Shown in pieces: positions 9,019 through 18,079 of a DNA stretch of 64,000 bases; position 1 is the first letter of the stretch; the number at the start of each line of letters is the position of its first letter. Location of the stretch: the NCBI GenBank assembly GCA_019636495.1, contig JAHBXL010000020.1, forward strand, positions 24,772 through 88,771, given 5' to 3'. Source of the DNA: Phycisphaeraceae bacterium. Its GTDB lineage: Bacteria > Planctomycetota > Phycisphaerae > Phycisphaerales > UBA1924. The notes below the pieces were generated by a model. That model ran no database searches. It was not told where the DNA came from and was given only the letters and a program-made list of their open reading frames with translations. The translations under genes and the position numbers were made by a program.

Positions 9019-11034
9019 ATGCCCAGAACGCCACGCCCGCCGCACACTCCACCGGCCGCGCAAGTCGGCCCGGTCGCAGCGCGCGCGGTGGAGGCCGAGG
9101 TGCGCGGCAATGTGCTCGCGCAGCCCTTCGGCTCGGGCACCGTCGCCGACCTTGCGCTCCCGGACTCGTTTGTTCGACGCGTCGCGGACCGCGCCATCAT
9201 CGACTCGTACAACGAGCGGTTTCGTGTCGTGGAGGACGATGCAGCGCGACCTGCTGCCCATCCCCGCGCGGCGGCGGCGGCGGACGGGGTCCGCGTGATT
9301 CGCGGCGTCACGTTCGGGCAGGATGCCGATGGGCCCGACGAGCAGCGCGATGTGCCGCGGAACTTCGGCGGGCGCGGGGCGGGCGCGTTTGGCGTGACGC
9401 TGGCGGGACGAGGGGCCGCGTACGAGGCGCGGCGGGCACAGGAGATCGTGACGCGTCGCCTGGCGCGCGATGGCCTGCCGGCGACGGCGCTGGAGGCGGT
9501 GCGAACGCTCGGCCCGGCCGCGGCGGGGCAGGTCGATCTGCTGAAAGCGGCGCTGTCCGGCGTTGGCGTGCCCACGGACCTGCTGGCGATGTTCGAGTTG
9601 CCGGGCGCTGACGGATTCCCTCATGGTGACGCCGCGGCGTGGATGGCGGCTCGTGTGCGCGCGGGCGACGCGGCCATGGCGGTTCGAGAGCGGCTTGGGC
9701 GCGCGGTGTTGCGTGCCGTGCCGAGCCTCGCGGGGTTTGAGCCGACCGATGATGCGGGCTCGCGCGTTCCGGTCGCAGCGCGGTTGCAGGTGACGCGCGG
9801 CGATGACTGGCTGGGCGAGGGAGATGGAGGCTCGATCGACGTGGCGCGGCAGGTCGCCGCGCTCGCGCCGGATGTGCCGCTGTTCATCGGCGTGCAGACG
9901 GCGCACGCGGCGGATCTCTGCGCGCACGCCTCGGAGTGGATGGCGCGGCGCAGCGCCGGCGTGACGATCATCGAGGAGGGCGCGCGGCTTTCCCAATGGG
10001 CCCAGGACAACGCGCGACCGGGGTGCATCGGGCGCGGCGGCAAACGCACGCCCGCCGCGCTGCTGCCGCGGTACGCATCGCGCCATGACGAACTCACCGC
10101 GTACGTGCCCGGCGACACGCACGCGGCGGAATCGCTTTCGAGCGCCGGGTTCGCCCTTGCGCGGTCGCCATTGCACTTCCAGGGAGGGAACCTGCTGGTC
10201 GTGGAGGACCGGGCGCGGCGCGAACGCGTGCTGCTGCTGGGCGAGGCGGAGGTGTACCGCAACATCGCGCTGGGCCTGACGCGGGACCAGGCCCTGGAGT
10301 TGTTCCGCGTTGAGTTCGCCGCGCAGCGGTGCGTGGTTGTGCCCGCGGCCTCATACCACCTGGACTACGAGGTCTTTGTCCGCACGGATGCGGATGGGCG
10401 GCCGGTCGCGTTTGTCGCCTCCGCGCTCGAGGGCGCGCGTGCCGTGGCCGGATCGGGCATTGCCGCGATGGAGCGCGCGGGCGTGTTGCCCGCGGGAGCG
10501 GCCGCGCCGGACAGGCTCGACGCGGTGTGGGCCGCTCTTGGAACGCACTTTGATCCGGCCTTCGGATTCCGCGCCACGGTCGCCGCGTGCTTCTCGAGCG
10601 GGACGGTTGTCGATCCCGGCGCGGCGGGATTGCGGGTGATGCTGGAAGCGATGGACACGCTGGCCGCGGCGTCGGGACTCGACGAACGCCCCGAGGTCGC
10701 ACGGGGTCTCAACGGGCACACGCTCGCGATGCTCGCCGCGAGGCGTCGGACGCTGGATGACCGCATCGCGCTGCGGAGCACGATTGCCGAACTCGGTTGG
10801 CGCGTGGTCGAGACGAGCGCGATGCCCGCGGGTCGTCGCGGGGTATCGGTCCTCAATGCCGTGAACTGCGGCCCGATGGTCCTGATGCCCTTCGGCGCCG
10901 GCAATTGTCGGTCCGCCGAGGGCGCGGCGGCCGAGGCCGTGGCATCCAATGGATGCTCGGTCGCGGGAGTTCGGACTGCCGAGAGCCAACGACGGCACGG
11001 GGCCTTGCGCTGCGCCCTTGCGCTGCACGGATAA
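9019..11034 (+). CDS. Pentein-fold (agmatine/peptidyl-arginine deiminase-like) protein
   Basis: The product has 671 residues from ATG 9019; an in-frame GTG at 8995 is also possible and neither has a clear ribosome binding site. The C-terminal 400 residues carry motifs in the order seen in guanidino-group-modifying enzymes: SQWAQDN (in place of WxRDxGP), HFQGGNLLVV (in place of EGGN), SYHLDYEVFV (the HxD catalytic pair), and near the end NGCSVAGV followed by GALRCALALHG, where the Cys would be the nucleophile. These enzymes hydrolyse or transfer guanidino groups. The N-terminal 250 residues are unfamiliar. Family membership is inferred from motif order, and arginine, agmatine or peptidyl-arginine could each be the substrate. 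It has no signal peptide. Confidence 0.5.
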   Translation: MPRTPRPPHTPPAAQVGPVAARAVEAEVRGNVLAQPFGSGTVADLALPDSFVRRVADRAIIDSYNERFRVVEDDAARPAAHPRAAAAADGVRVIRGVTFGQDADGPDEQRDVPRNFGGRGAGAFGVTLAGRGAAYEARRAQEIVTRRLARDGLPATALEAVRTLGPAAAGQVDLLKAALSGVGVPTDLLAMFELPGADGFPHGDAAAWMAARVRAGDAAMAVRERLGRAVLRAVPSLAGFEPTDDAGSRVPVAARLQVTRGDDWLGEGDGGSIDVARQVAALAPDVPLFIGVQTAHAADLCAHASEWMARRSAGVTIIEEGARLSQWAQDNARPGCIGRGGKRTPAALLPRYASRHDELTAYVPGDTHAAESLSSAGFALARSPLHFQGGNLLVVEDRARRERVLLLGEAEVYRNIALGLTRDQALELFRVEFAAQRCVVVPAASYHLDYEVFVRTDADGRPVAFVASALEGARAVAGSGIAAMERAGVLPAGAAAPDRLDAVWAALGTHFDPAFGFRATVAACFSSGTVVDPGAAGLRVMLEAMDTLAAASGLDERPEVARGLNGHTLAMLAARRRTLDDRIALRSTIAELGWRVVETSAMPAGRRGVSVLNAVNCGPMVLMPFGAGNCRSAEGAAAEAVASNGCSVAGVRTAESQRRHGALRCALALHG

Positions 11035-11436
11035 CCCGGCACCGCTACTGAGTACTTATCGGAATACGAACATTGGTCTGAAAACGCCGGGAGTCTCCCG
11101 ATTCCGGGCAATCTGTGTAGCACAACCCCAAATGATCCTGTATTCTGAAACAGTTCGGCGGAGGCCGGTGCATCCGCCGCCCTTGGACTGTCGTATAACG
11201 CTCGTCTGGATCCGGCGCGTTCGCGCTGAGCCAAACGACGTTCCGTAGTGGAGAGTCAAACCCCGGACAGGTGTCGCGTGGTGCATCATCCCGGCCTGCA
11301 TGGGGAGGGTCGGTCTGTGCGATGCCCGCCGATCCGCACCGGGCGCGGTTTGAGGAATCAAGGATCCTGCCCGCAAACTGCGGGATCAACAAGCGTTGTG
11401 TTCGGTCCGTCTCGTTCACGTAGAAGAGGTGAAGAC
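11035..11436. other. Intergenic region upstream of a secreted-protein gene
   Basis: About 400 bases with no coding sequence I can support. It is less GC-rich from 11040 to 11230 than the flanking genes and probably carries the promoter and a long leader for the gene at 11437. No terminator-like hairpin with a T tract, riboswitch or repeat was recognised. Confidence 0.3.
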
Positions 11437-12894
11437 ATGAGCAGAATGACAGGGAAACAGGTGCTGGGGATGGCCACGGCGGCCGCGGCCTTGGCGTCGT
11501 TCGCGGGCCTTGCGCAAGGCCAATGCCAGACCGCACAAGGTCCGGACGTGATCGTCGGTGACTCGCAGGACATCCAGAACCACACGAACACGGGCAGCCA
11601 GGACTCGATTTCGCTCGGCAGCGTGTCGTGCAACGTCGGCACGCAGAACCTGCTGTGGATCGCCAGCGACAACCGGCACCCGGTGATCGGTGGCACGCTG
11701 TATCGGTACTACGAGACCGATGGGCATGCCCGGTTCGAGCAACTCGGGCAGAGTTGGCTCAAGCACGGCTTCACGGCCCTGACGCAGAACCTCTGCTGCA
11801 CGTGCAGCGGCCAGGGCGGCTCGGTGCTCGGCGTCGGCTGCTCCGACCCGTACACCGCGGCCCGCAACGGTTCGCAGACCGGCCTTGGCCCGAAGTGGCA
11901 GGTCAACGCCAGCACCGGCATCTTCACCTACCCGCCCGCGAACCCCTCGTGGAGCGGCACCCAGGCTCGTCGCCTGCAGTTCCCGACCACCGGCCTGACC
12001 GCCAGCAACACGCTCCCCATCGGTGGTGGCAGCGCGGTCCGGTACATCTCCGAGGTGCAGTACGTCGCGCAGGACGATGCCGCGGCGGGCAACAAGTTCA
12101 ACAACTCGTCGTACCGTCTCAACACCGTCTCGCTCGCCGGCTCGAACATGACGTTCTCGTTCGCGGCGGCGACGGTTCGGCAGAAGGCGGCCATCGAGTG
12201 GTGGGCGACGGTCGATCAGCAGGTCCTGCAGACCACGGTCATCGTTCCGAACGGAGCGACGGGCCCGGCGGGCGGCGAGGGCAAGTTCATCGTGTCCTCC
12301 CGCGCGTACGACCTGGGCGGCGGCACCTGGCACTACGAGTACGCCGTGTACAACCAGTGCTCGCACCGCTCCGCGGGGATGTTTGAGATCCCGGTTCCGA
12401 GCGGCGTCACGGTTTCGGACCTTGGCTTCAACAGCGTGCCCTACTACAACGGCGATGGCGAGGGGAACGTGAACCGCTCCAACACGCCGTGGGCGACCGA
12501 CACCACCGGCAACAAGGTGCAGTGGTACACCCAGACGATGGCTGAGAATGTCAACGCCAACGCGATCCGCTGGGGCACGATGTACAACTTCCGGTTCCGC
12601 GCCAACACGCCGCCGGATGAGGGCAACGCCACGATCGGCCTGTGGCGCCCGGCTGTCGGCATCGAGCCGACGAGCATCACCGCGCGGGTCAAACTGCCCT
12701 CGATGCCGACGGGCACGCCGTGCCCGGCCGACTGGGATGGAAGCACGGAGGTCGATGTCGGGGACATCTTCGCGTTCCTGGCCGACTGGTTCGCCAGCGA
12801 TCCCGCGGCGTACAACTTTGGCGGCACGCCCGGTGTGCCGGCGATCTTCGCCTACCTCTCCGAGTGGTTCGCCCACGGCGTCGGCCCCTGCTGA
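11437..12894 (+). CDS. Secreted protein with dockerin-like C-terminus, function unknown
   Basis: The 485-residue product starts at ATG 11437, preceded by GAAGAGGTGA, and has a signal peptide ending near GLAQGQ (about residue 29). An open frame extends upstream to 11248 but has no support. The central region is rich in Asn, Thr, Gly and aromatic residues, with a CCTCSG cysteine cluster, and resembles no enzyme family I recognise. The C-terminus has a dockerin-like loop (DWDGSTEVDVGDIFAFL, ADWFA) followed by a second element, YNFGGTPGVPAIFAYL then WFAHGVGPC. That same second element closes the partial gene at the right edge of the window (63789). The gene is followed by a strong rho-independent terminator, so it is probably a single-gene unit. 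Confidence 0.75.
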   Translation: MSRMTGKQVLGMATAAAALASFAGLAQGQCQTAQGPDVIVGDSQDIQNHTNTGSQDSISLGSVSCNVGTQNLLWIASDNRHPVIGGTLYRYYETDGHARFEQLGQSWLKHGFTALTQNLCCTCSGQGGSVLGVGCSDPYTAARNGSQTGLGPKWQVNASTGIFTYPPANPSWSGTQARRLQFPTTGLTASNTLPIGGGSAVRYISEVQYVAQDDAAAGNKFNNSSYRLNTVSLAGSNMTFSFAAATVRQKAAIEWWATVDQQVLQTTVIVPNGATGPAGGEGKFIVSSRAYDLGGGTWHYEYAVYNQCSHRSAGMFEIPVPSGVTVSDLGFNSVPYYNGDGEGNVNRSNTPWATDTTGNKVQWYTQTMAENVNANAIRWGTMYNFRFRANTPPDEGNATIGLWRPAVGIEPTSITARVKLPSMPTGTPCPADWDGSTEVDVGDIFAFLADWFASDPAAYNFGGTPGVPAIFAYLSEWFAHGVGPC

Positions 12895-12932
12895 TCCGCC
12901 GCTGAACCGACAGGATTCGTCACAACGCAGAG

Positions 12933-12960
12933 CCCCCGCCGGCAACGGCGGGGGTTTTTC
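12933..12960 (+). terminator. Rho-independent terminator
   Basis: A 9-bp perfect stem, CCCCCGCCG (12933-12941) with CGGCGGGGG (12946-12954), is closed by a GCAA tetraloop and followed by TTTTTC. It lies 38 bases after the stop codon of the gene at 11437. Confidence 0.9.
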
Positions 12961-13054
12961 ATTTTGACTGGTCGGTATGGCGATGGACCGCTGATACGAA
13001 TCGCTGCGCGGCGGCACAGCATCCCACAGCCTGAAAACTGATGCCACATCCGCG

Positions 13055-13801
13055 CTACGGCAAGTCCGCCGCGGCGGCGGGCCGAACGAGGCGGATGCGC
13101 CCGGCGTCGTCACGCTGGGTGACTCCGAGTTCGATGAGCGCGGCGAGCGCGGCGGCCTGTTCGGCCTGTTTTTTGCTCGCGCCCCACGTGGATGGGAACC
13201 GGCGTCCGCCGATCTCCACGCACAACTCGAAGGCCTTGGAGTGGTCCGGCCCCTTCTCGTCGAGGACGATGTAGGTCGCGGCATCGCCGAACTGCTGCTG
13301 CGCGACCTGCTGCAGGAGCGACTTGTAGTTGTCCTGGTGGCCGCTGGCGTAGGCATCGCGGATGACGGGCTGGAGCAACGGGCGGAGGAACGCGCGGGCC
13401 GCACTCAGCCCGCCGTCGAGATAGACCGCGGCAACCATGGCCTCCATGATGCCCGCGGCGAGCGACTGCGGGAGTTCGCGGTGGGTCTGCATGCCCTTGC
13501 CAAGCATGATGAGACCGTCGAGCCCCATGCGCCGTGCCATGACAGCGCAACTGGCGCGGCTGACGACCAGCGACTTGATCTTGGTCATCTCGCCCTCGAG
13601 CAACTCGGGGTAGAGGGTGAACACCTCTTCGCAACAGATCAGACCGAGTACGGCGTCGCCGAGAAACTCGAGCCGCTCGTTGCTGTGGAGGCGGCTGTCG
13701 GTCAGGGACGCGTGCGTGAGCGCGGTGCCCAGCAGCGAAGAATCCGCAAACCGATAGCCCAGGGCTTGCTGAGCCTTCTCAAGACGCTCTTCCAAAGGCA
13801 T
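13055..13801 (-). CDS. rnc: Ribonuclease III
   Basis: This endonuclease cleaves double-stranded RNA in rRNA maturation and mRNA turnover, in the cytoplasm. The product has 248 residues from ATG 13801, which has GGAGG about 11 bases upstream; a longer frame from 13852 would add 17 residues with no family similarity. The RNase III signature NERLEFLGDA is at residues 41-50 and includes catalytic Glu and Asp residues; a second acidic pair lies in GIMEAMVAAVYLDGG. A double-stranded-RNA-binding domain fills the C-terminus (DNYKSLLQQ to KKQAEQAAALAAL). Length is normal for the family. It is convergent with the gene at 11437 and divergent from rpmH. Confidence 0.95.
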   Translation of the reverse strand: MPLEERLEKAQQALGYRFADSSLLGTALTHASLTDSRLHSNERLEFLGDAVLGLICCEEVFTLYPELLEGEMTKIKSLVVSRASCAVMARRMGLDGLIMLGKGMQTHRELPQSLAAGIMEAMVAAVYLDGGLSAARAFLRPLLQPVIRDAYASGHQDNYKSLLQQVAQQQFGDAATYIVLDEKGPDHSKAFELCVEIGGRRFPSTWGASKKQAEQAAALAALIELGVTQRDDAGRIRLVRPAAAADLP

Positions 13802-14179
13802 GCGCGGCGGCACCTCCGGCCGCGTCGGTCCGGTGTGCATCCGGCCCGCCACGCGGCCATACTTCGGTACAGGTGCGCCTGCTCAACAGCCGCCGCTTTG
13901 GTCGCGATTATCGGACGCGACCCGCGGGCCGCGGAGCGGCCCAACGGCGGCCGGTGAGCAATCGCTCCCGGCCATGCCCCCTTGTGTTCCCTCGGCCGCG
14001 GGCGAACGGATCGCCTCGGCCGCCGGCCGCGCACAGTCGGCCACCCGCTACGAATGTACCATACGTCGGGCCTGATGCACGGGTTTGAGCGGTTTTTGGA
14101 GCGGAATCGGGCGTCCGGCGGTCCGGGCGCCTAGTATCGCGGCCCACGCCCGAGCGGGGCGGGTTTGGAGACCGATGCC
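13802..14179. other. Intergenic region between rnc and rpmH
   Basis: About 380 bases between divergent genes. Open frames here on both strands show no recognisable protein. The region must contain the rnc and rpmH promoters, but no box pair with acceptable spacing is convincing. No RNA gene was recognised. Confidence 0.3.
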
Positions 14180-14332
14180 ATGGGTATGCACTACGAGAAG
14201 CGGATCAGCCGCATCAAGCGGAAGCGCAAGTGCGGGTTCCGCGCGCGGATGAAAACCAAGGCCGGTCGCAAGATCATGAACGCCAAGCGCCGCGCCGGTC
14301 GGTCGTTGAACGTCGCCGACAAGATGCAGTAA
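14180..14332 (+). CDS. rpmH: 50S ribosomal protein L34
   Basis: The 50-residue basic protein is a structural component of the large ribosomal subunit. The start at ATG 14180 is set by GGAG at 14167-14170, nine bases upstream. The core IKRKRKCGFRARMKTKAGRK, then a NAKRRAGR run, is the diagnostic L34 block. The N-terminus (MGMHYEKRISR) differs from the usual short TxQPS-containing start, and a few extra residues (VADKMQ) close the protein. In most bacteria rpmH sits beside rnpA near dnaA/oriC; here its neighbours are rnc and an HD-GYP gene, and no rnpA-like frame follows it. Confidence 0.93.
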   Translation: MGMHYEKRISRIKRKRKCGFRARMKTKAGRKIMNAKRRAGRSLNVADKMQ

Positions 14333-14368
14333 GCCCCCGCTTCGCCGCGCGACGGATCGAGCGGCTCG

Positions 14369-15031
14369 CTACGCGAGGCGCGAGGCGTGGATCGCCGCGG
14401 GCGGGATCTGCCCGTAGGCGGGCAGGTCGCACCGGTCGTTGAAGTACTCCAGCACCCAGGCCAGCCGCCCGGACCTGTAAAGGTCCAGGAAGGCGTCGAC
14501 GCACAACCCGCAGTAGCGCGTGCCGCGGCCGCGCTCGATCTCGCGGGCGGCGATGTCCCCCGCGCCGGGTCCGGACCGGTCGAGGTAGGGTCGCGCGCTG
14601 GTCATGGCGTCGAAGGCGTCGATGACGGCGAAGAACCGCGCAGCGCGGGGGATGTCGTTGCCCGCCAGACCGTCGGGGTAGCCGAGTCCATCGGCGCGTT
14701 CGTGGTGCGAGCGGACCAGTTCGCAGACCAGCGGGTCGTCGATGCCGGCGGTGCGCAGATGTTCGAGCCCGAGCAGGGTGTGCCGGCGCATGATCGCCCA
14801 CTCGTCCTCGTTGAGCGGGCCGGGCTTCTTCAGGATGCGGTCGGGGATGTCGATCTTGCCGATGTCGTGCAGCGCAGCGCCGATCGAGAGCCGCTCGATG
14901 ATCGCCGGTTCGAGACCGAAGCGCTCGGCGAGCGCCCGCGTATAGAGCACGACGCGCCAGGTGTGCGCGGCGGTGTAGCCGTCCTTGTCCTCGAGGCTCC
15001 TGACCAGCGCGTGAACGGATGCGGGGGTCAT
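14369..15031 (-). CDS. HD-GYP domain protein (probable cyclic-di-GMP phosphodiesterase)
   Basis: The 220-residue protein is an almost bare HD-GYP domain. Visible landmarks are HTWRVV early on, the metal-binding HD in LHDIGKIDIPD, RRHTLLG, and the diagnostic HHERADGLGYPDGL, followed by AVIDAFDAMTSARPY. HD-GYP enzymes typically hydrolyse cyclic-di-GMP to pGpG or GMP, a signal often tied to exopolysaccharide and motility. There is no receiver or sensor domain, so its control is not evident. It starts 7 bases after the lipA stop codon on the same strand, so the two are probably co-transcribed although functionally unrelated. It ends just downstream of the convergent rpmH. Confidence 0.88.
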   Translation of the reverse strand: MTPASVHALVRSLEDKDGYTAAHTWRVVLYTRALAERFGLEPAIIERLSIGAALHDIGKIDIPDRILKKPGPLNEDEWAIMRRHTLLGLEHLRTAGIDDPLVCELVRSHHERADGLGYPDGLAGNDIPRAARFFAVIDAFDAMTSARPYLDRSGPGAGDIAAREIERGRGTRYCGLCVDAFLDLYRSGRLAWVLEYFNDRCDLPAYGQIPPAAIHASRLA

Positions 15032-15038
15032 GGCCGGA

Positions 15039-16157
15039 TCAGCCCCGCCCGCGCCGGTCGCGCTCGGCCTCGATGGTGCTCAGCACGTCGGCCTGGTGGT
15101 CGGCGTGGTAACTCGAGCGCACGAGCGGGCCGCTCTCGACGACCTTGAAACCCGCCGCGAGTCCGGCGGCTTTGAACGCCGCGAACTGCTCGGGCGCGAC
15201 CCAGCGGTCGACGGGCAGGTGGTTCCGCGTGGGCTGGAGGTACTGCCCGATGGTGAGGATGTCGCAGGAATCGTTGTCGCCGAGAGGCGCGGCGGCTCGG
15301 GTGCCGCGCTGGACGAGTTCGAGCAGTTCGTGGACTTCGTCGTCGCGCTCGCCGATACCGACCATGATGCCGGTCTTGGCGACCATGCCCGCGGCCTTGA
15401 CGCGGCGCAGCAGTTCGATGGAGCGCTCGAACTTCGCGCTCGGTCGCACGGCGGGATACATGCGGCGCACGGTCTCGAGATTGTGATTGATGATGTGCGG
15501 CCGGGCATCGATGACCTGCTGGAGCGCCGCCGCATCGCCCTCGAAGTCCGGGATCAGGACTTCGATCGACATGCCCGGGCAGGCCTCGCGCGAGCGGGAG
15601 ATGGTCTCGGCCCAGATCGATGCGCCCCCATCGGCCAACTCATCGCGATTGACGCTGGTGATCACGATGTGGCGCAGGTTCGCGCCCTCGAACATGAGAC
15701 GCAGGCTTTCGGCCACGCGGCGGGGCTCATCGCGGTCGAGCGTTGCCGGCCGGCCGGTCTTGACGTTGCAGAAGCCGCACGCCCGGGTGCAGGTGTCGCC
15801 GAGGATCATGATCGTGGCGACGCCCCGCGCCCAACATTCCCCCATATTAGGGCATCCTGCCTCCTGGCAGACGGTGTGCAGTTTGTGGCTGTCAACAATC
15901 TCCCTTAATCTGGTGTATCCTGGCCCGCCGGGCACTTTGGCGCGGAGCCAAGAGGGCTTCTTCTTGTTGGCCAGTTGCTGGGCTTCGCCCTCCTGGTTGT
16001 TCAGGATCATGCCGGTCAGGCTGATGAGCGGCGCGTCCACTCGTTTGAGGGGGTCGCCTCCGAGCGGGCGAGGGTGGCGCGCGATGGTGCGTGCGATCCC
16101 GGCATCGGCCGCGGCGGCGCTTTCGGAAGGTTGGGAACTGAAAGTCTCGCGGCTCAT
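15039..16157 (-). CDS. lipA: Lipoyl synthase
   Basis: This radical-SAM enzyme inserts two sulfurs into octanoyl-protein to make the lipoyl cofactor. The product has 372 residues. The auxiliary [4Fe-4S] cluster ligands are C97, C102 and C108 (CQEAGCPNMGEC); the radical-SAM cluster ligands are C123, C127 and C130 (CTRACGFC); the C-terminal RSSYHA motif provides the third-type serine ligand. The protein is about 50 residues longer than usual because of an N-terminal Ser/Ala-rich extension; an internal Met50 could be the real start, although the extension is encoded in good frame. It leads a short unit with the HD-GYP gene and is divergent from the exopolysaccharide cluster. Confidence 0.95.
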   Translation of the reverse strand: MSRETFSSQPSESAAAADAGIARTIARHPRPLGGDPLKRVDAPLISLTGMILNNQEGEAQQLANKKKPSWLRAKVPGGPGYTRLREIVDSHKLHTVCQEAGCPNMGECWARGVATIMILGDTCTRACGFCNVKTGRPATLDRDEPRRVAESLRLMFEGANLRHIVITSVNRDELADGGASIWAETISRSREACPGMSIEVLIPDFEGDAAALQQVIDARPHIINHNLETVRRMYPAVRPSAKFERSIELLRRVKAAGMVAKTGIMVGIGERDDEVHELLELVQRGTRAAAPLGDNDSCDILTIGQYLQPTRNHLPVDRWVAPEQFAAFKAAGLAAGFKVVESGPLVRSSYHADHQADVLSTIEAERDRRGRG

Positions 16158-16403
16158 GGGATGGATGAACAGTAGGTCGGGCGGATTCGTAGGGCGGGTG
16201 CTCGAAGCGGCGCACCCGCGGTGTCAGTTTGCAAGAGCAGGCGAGCCGTATGCAAGTGTTACGGGCCGATCTGTTTGTGCGCGAGATTTGCGCCGATGCC
16301 GATTCAAGAGCCGATAAACAACGCCCGATCAGGCAGTTGGCCGAAGGGCTGGTTGCGCGGAGAGATCGCGCATCAACGAAGGTGTCCTGCAAGGAGTGAG
16401 CCA

Positions 16404-17921
16404 GTGCTGAAGAACTTCCCCGCGCTGTTGAAGACCCGTCGGCCCGTCCGTGCCCTTGCGATGGCCGCCGGACTTGCCGCGGCGGGCGCCGGCCTTGGCG
16501 GGTGCGAAGTGGACTCGTTCTTCGACCAGTCGGTCATCGGGCGCTGGGAGCACACGCCGACGATCATGCCGATCCAGACGCGGATCGCGAGCATCGAGGA
16601 CGACACGGGCGAGTATGTCCGCGCGACGCCGGTGCAGCCCGGAGACCTGGTGCCCGATGCCGATGAGCACCGCTTCACGCCGGGCGACGTGGTGGAGATC
16701 CGCATCCGCGATTTCTTCCAACTTCAGGCCGAGGAGCGTTTCGAGCGCATCATCGATCGGACGGGATACATCGACATCACGCGGCTGGGCTCGCTTCAGA
16801 TCGAGGGCAAGACGGTCACGCAGTCGCGAGAGATGATCGAAGAGGCGATCCGGAACGCACGGATCCAGGACAAGCCGGTCGTCACCGTGACGCCTTTGCA
16901 GTTGCGCCGGCAGACCTTCTCGATGCTCGGCGCGGTGCAGAATCCCGGGCAGTATTTCATCTCGACGCGTGACTACCGGCTTCTCGAGGGCATCACCGCC
17001 GCGGGGGGCATCAACGAGACCATCCCCAGCATCTTTGTGATCCGGCAGGAGTATGTCGGCGCTGCGCCCCCGGGTGTGACTCGCCCAACGCAGGAGCGGC
17101 CCCGCCGCTGGCAGGACCAGCAGCCCGAGCGCGACCAGCAGGAGGGCCAGAACCTCATCGACCTGATCGACGACCTGACCAAGCCCGCGCCGGCCGTGGT
17201 CGGTCATCGCGATGTGGCATCGGCCGTCCCGGTTCGCGCCGCTGCGCGGCAGCAGCCCCCAATCGACATCCCTGACTCGACCGCCCGTCCCACGGACCGC
17301 GCGCCCGAGCCCGCCTCGCCGCGCTCCAACTGGCAGTTTGTCAACGGGCAGTGGGTCCAGAACGGCGCGCCGGTGCGACTGCCCGAGGACGCCGACCCGC
17401 TCTCTGGAGCCGGCGGCGAACCTCAGGTTGTGCAGCGCGTGATCGAAGTTCCGGTTGCCCCGCTGCTGGCCGGCCAGGCCGATGTGAACATCGTGCTCCG
17501 GCCTTCGGATGTGGTCCGAGTTCCGCCGCCGCGATCGGGCCTGGTGTACATCAACGGCGCGGTGGGCCGGCCGGGCCCCTACGGCTTGCCGTCGGACGGC
17601 AGACTGACATTGCTGCGTGCGTTGACCTCGGCGGGCGGGCTGAACGGCCTGGCCGTACCCGAGCGTGTCGACCTGACGCGCGTGGTCGGCAAGGACCGGC
17701 AGGCCACGATCCGTCTGAATCTGCGGGCGATTGCCGAGCAAACCCAGCCGGACATCTACCTGAAGCCGGACGACATGATCAATGTCGGAACCTCGTTCTG
17801 GGCCTATCCGCTCGCGATCATCAGGGGCGGTTTCCGGGCTTCGTACGGGTTCGGGTTCATTCTGGACCGGAACTTTGCCGGCAACGTGTTCGGCGCGGAC
17901 AGGTCATTCAACAACAACTGA
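16404..17921 (+). CDS. Polysaccharide biosynthesis/export outer-membrane lipoprotein (Wza-like)
   Basis: The 505-residue lipoprotein probably forms the outer-membrane or periplasmic channel for exopolysaccharide. The start is GTG 16404, preceded by AAGGAG (16391-16396); upstream in-frame codons to 16221 lack support. A lipobox LGGC puts the acylated Cys at residue 34. A polysaccharide export domain (GDVVEIRIRDFFQ onward) covers about residues 90-180 and is followed by an SLBB-type segment (GAVQNPGQYFISTRDYRLLEGITAAGG). A Pro/Gln-rich linker of about 130 residues precedes a second SLBB-like segment (YINGAVGRPGPYGLPS to LTSAGGLNGLA). First gene of the rightward envelope cluster that includes the exosortase. 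Confidence 0.87.
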   Translation: MLKNFPALLKTRRPVRALAMAAGLAAAGAGLGGCEVDSFFDQSVIGRWEHTPTIMPIQTRIASIEDDTGEYVRATPVQPGDLVPDADEHRFTPGDVVEIRIRDFFQLQAEERFERIIDRTGYIDITRLGSLQIEGKTVTQSREMIEEAIRNARIQDKPVVTVTPLQLRRQTFSMLGAVQNPGQYFISTRDYRLLEGITAAGGINETIPSIFVIRQEYVGAAPPGVTRPTQERPRRWQDQQPERDQQEGQNLIDLIDDLTKPAPAVVGHRDVASAVPVRAAARQQPPIDIPDSTARPTDRAPEPASPRSNWQFVNGQWVQNGAPVRLPEDADPLSGAGGEPQVVQRVIEVPVAPLLAGQADVNIVLRPSDVVRVPPPRSGLVYINGAVGRPGPYGLPSDGRLTLLRALTSAGGLNGLAVPERVDLTRVVGKDRQATIRLNLRAIAEQTQPDIYLKPDDMINVGTSFWAYPLAIIRGGFRASYGFGFILDRNFAGNVFGADRSFNNN

Positions 17922-18079
17922 TGGCTGGTCGGCGGTCCGCGGACATCGTCGCAAACGGCAGAGATTGCGCGAACCTGCGTCGCAGGCCCGTTGAAGCCGC
18001 GAACTGCGCGAGCCGATTGGCGTAGAAGGCTCGCGGCGATGCCGCGCGCCGTCCGGGAACTGCGAAGAATGGAGTCTCT

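Noticed and set aside
3875..9052. A 1,725-codon open frame on the minus strand opposite the adhesin gene
   Set aside because: It is a shadow of high-GC coding DNA on the plus strand: Arg/His/Ala-rich, no domain pattern, no ribosome site, and it covers three real genes.
16221..16403. Longer N-terminus for the polysaccharide export protein
   Set aside because: The GTG at 16404 has a proper AAGGAG and directly precedes the lipoprotein signal; the upstream 61 residues are Cys/Arg-rich with no signal function.
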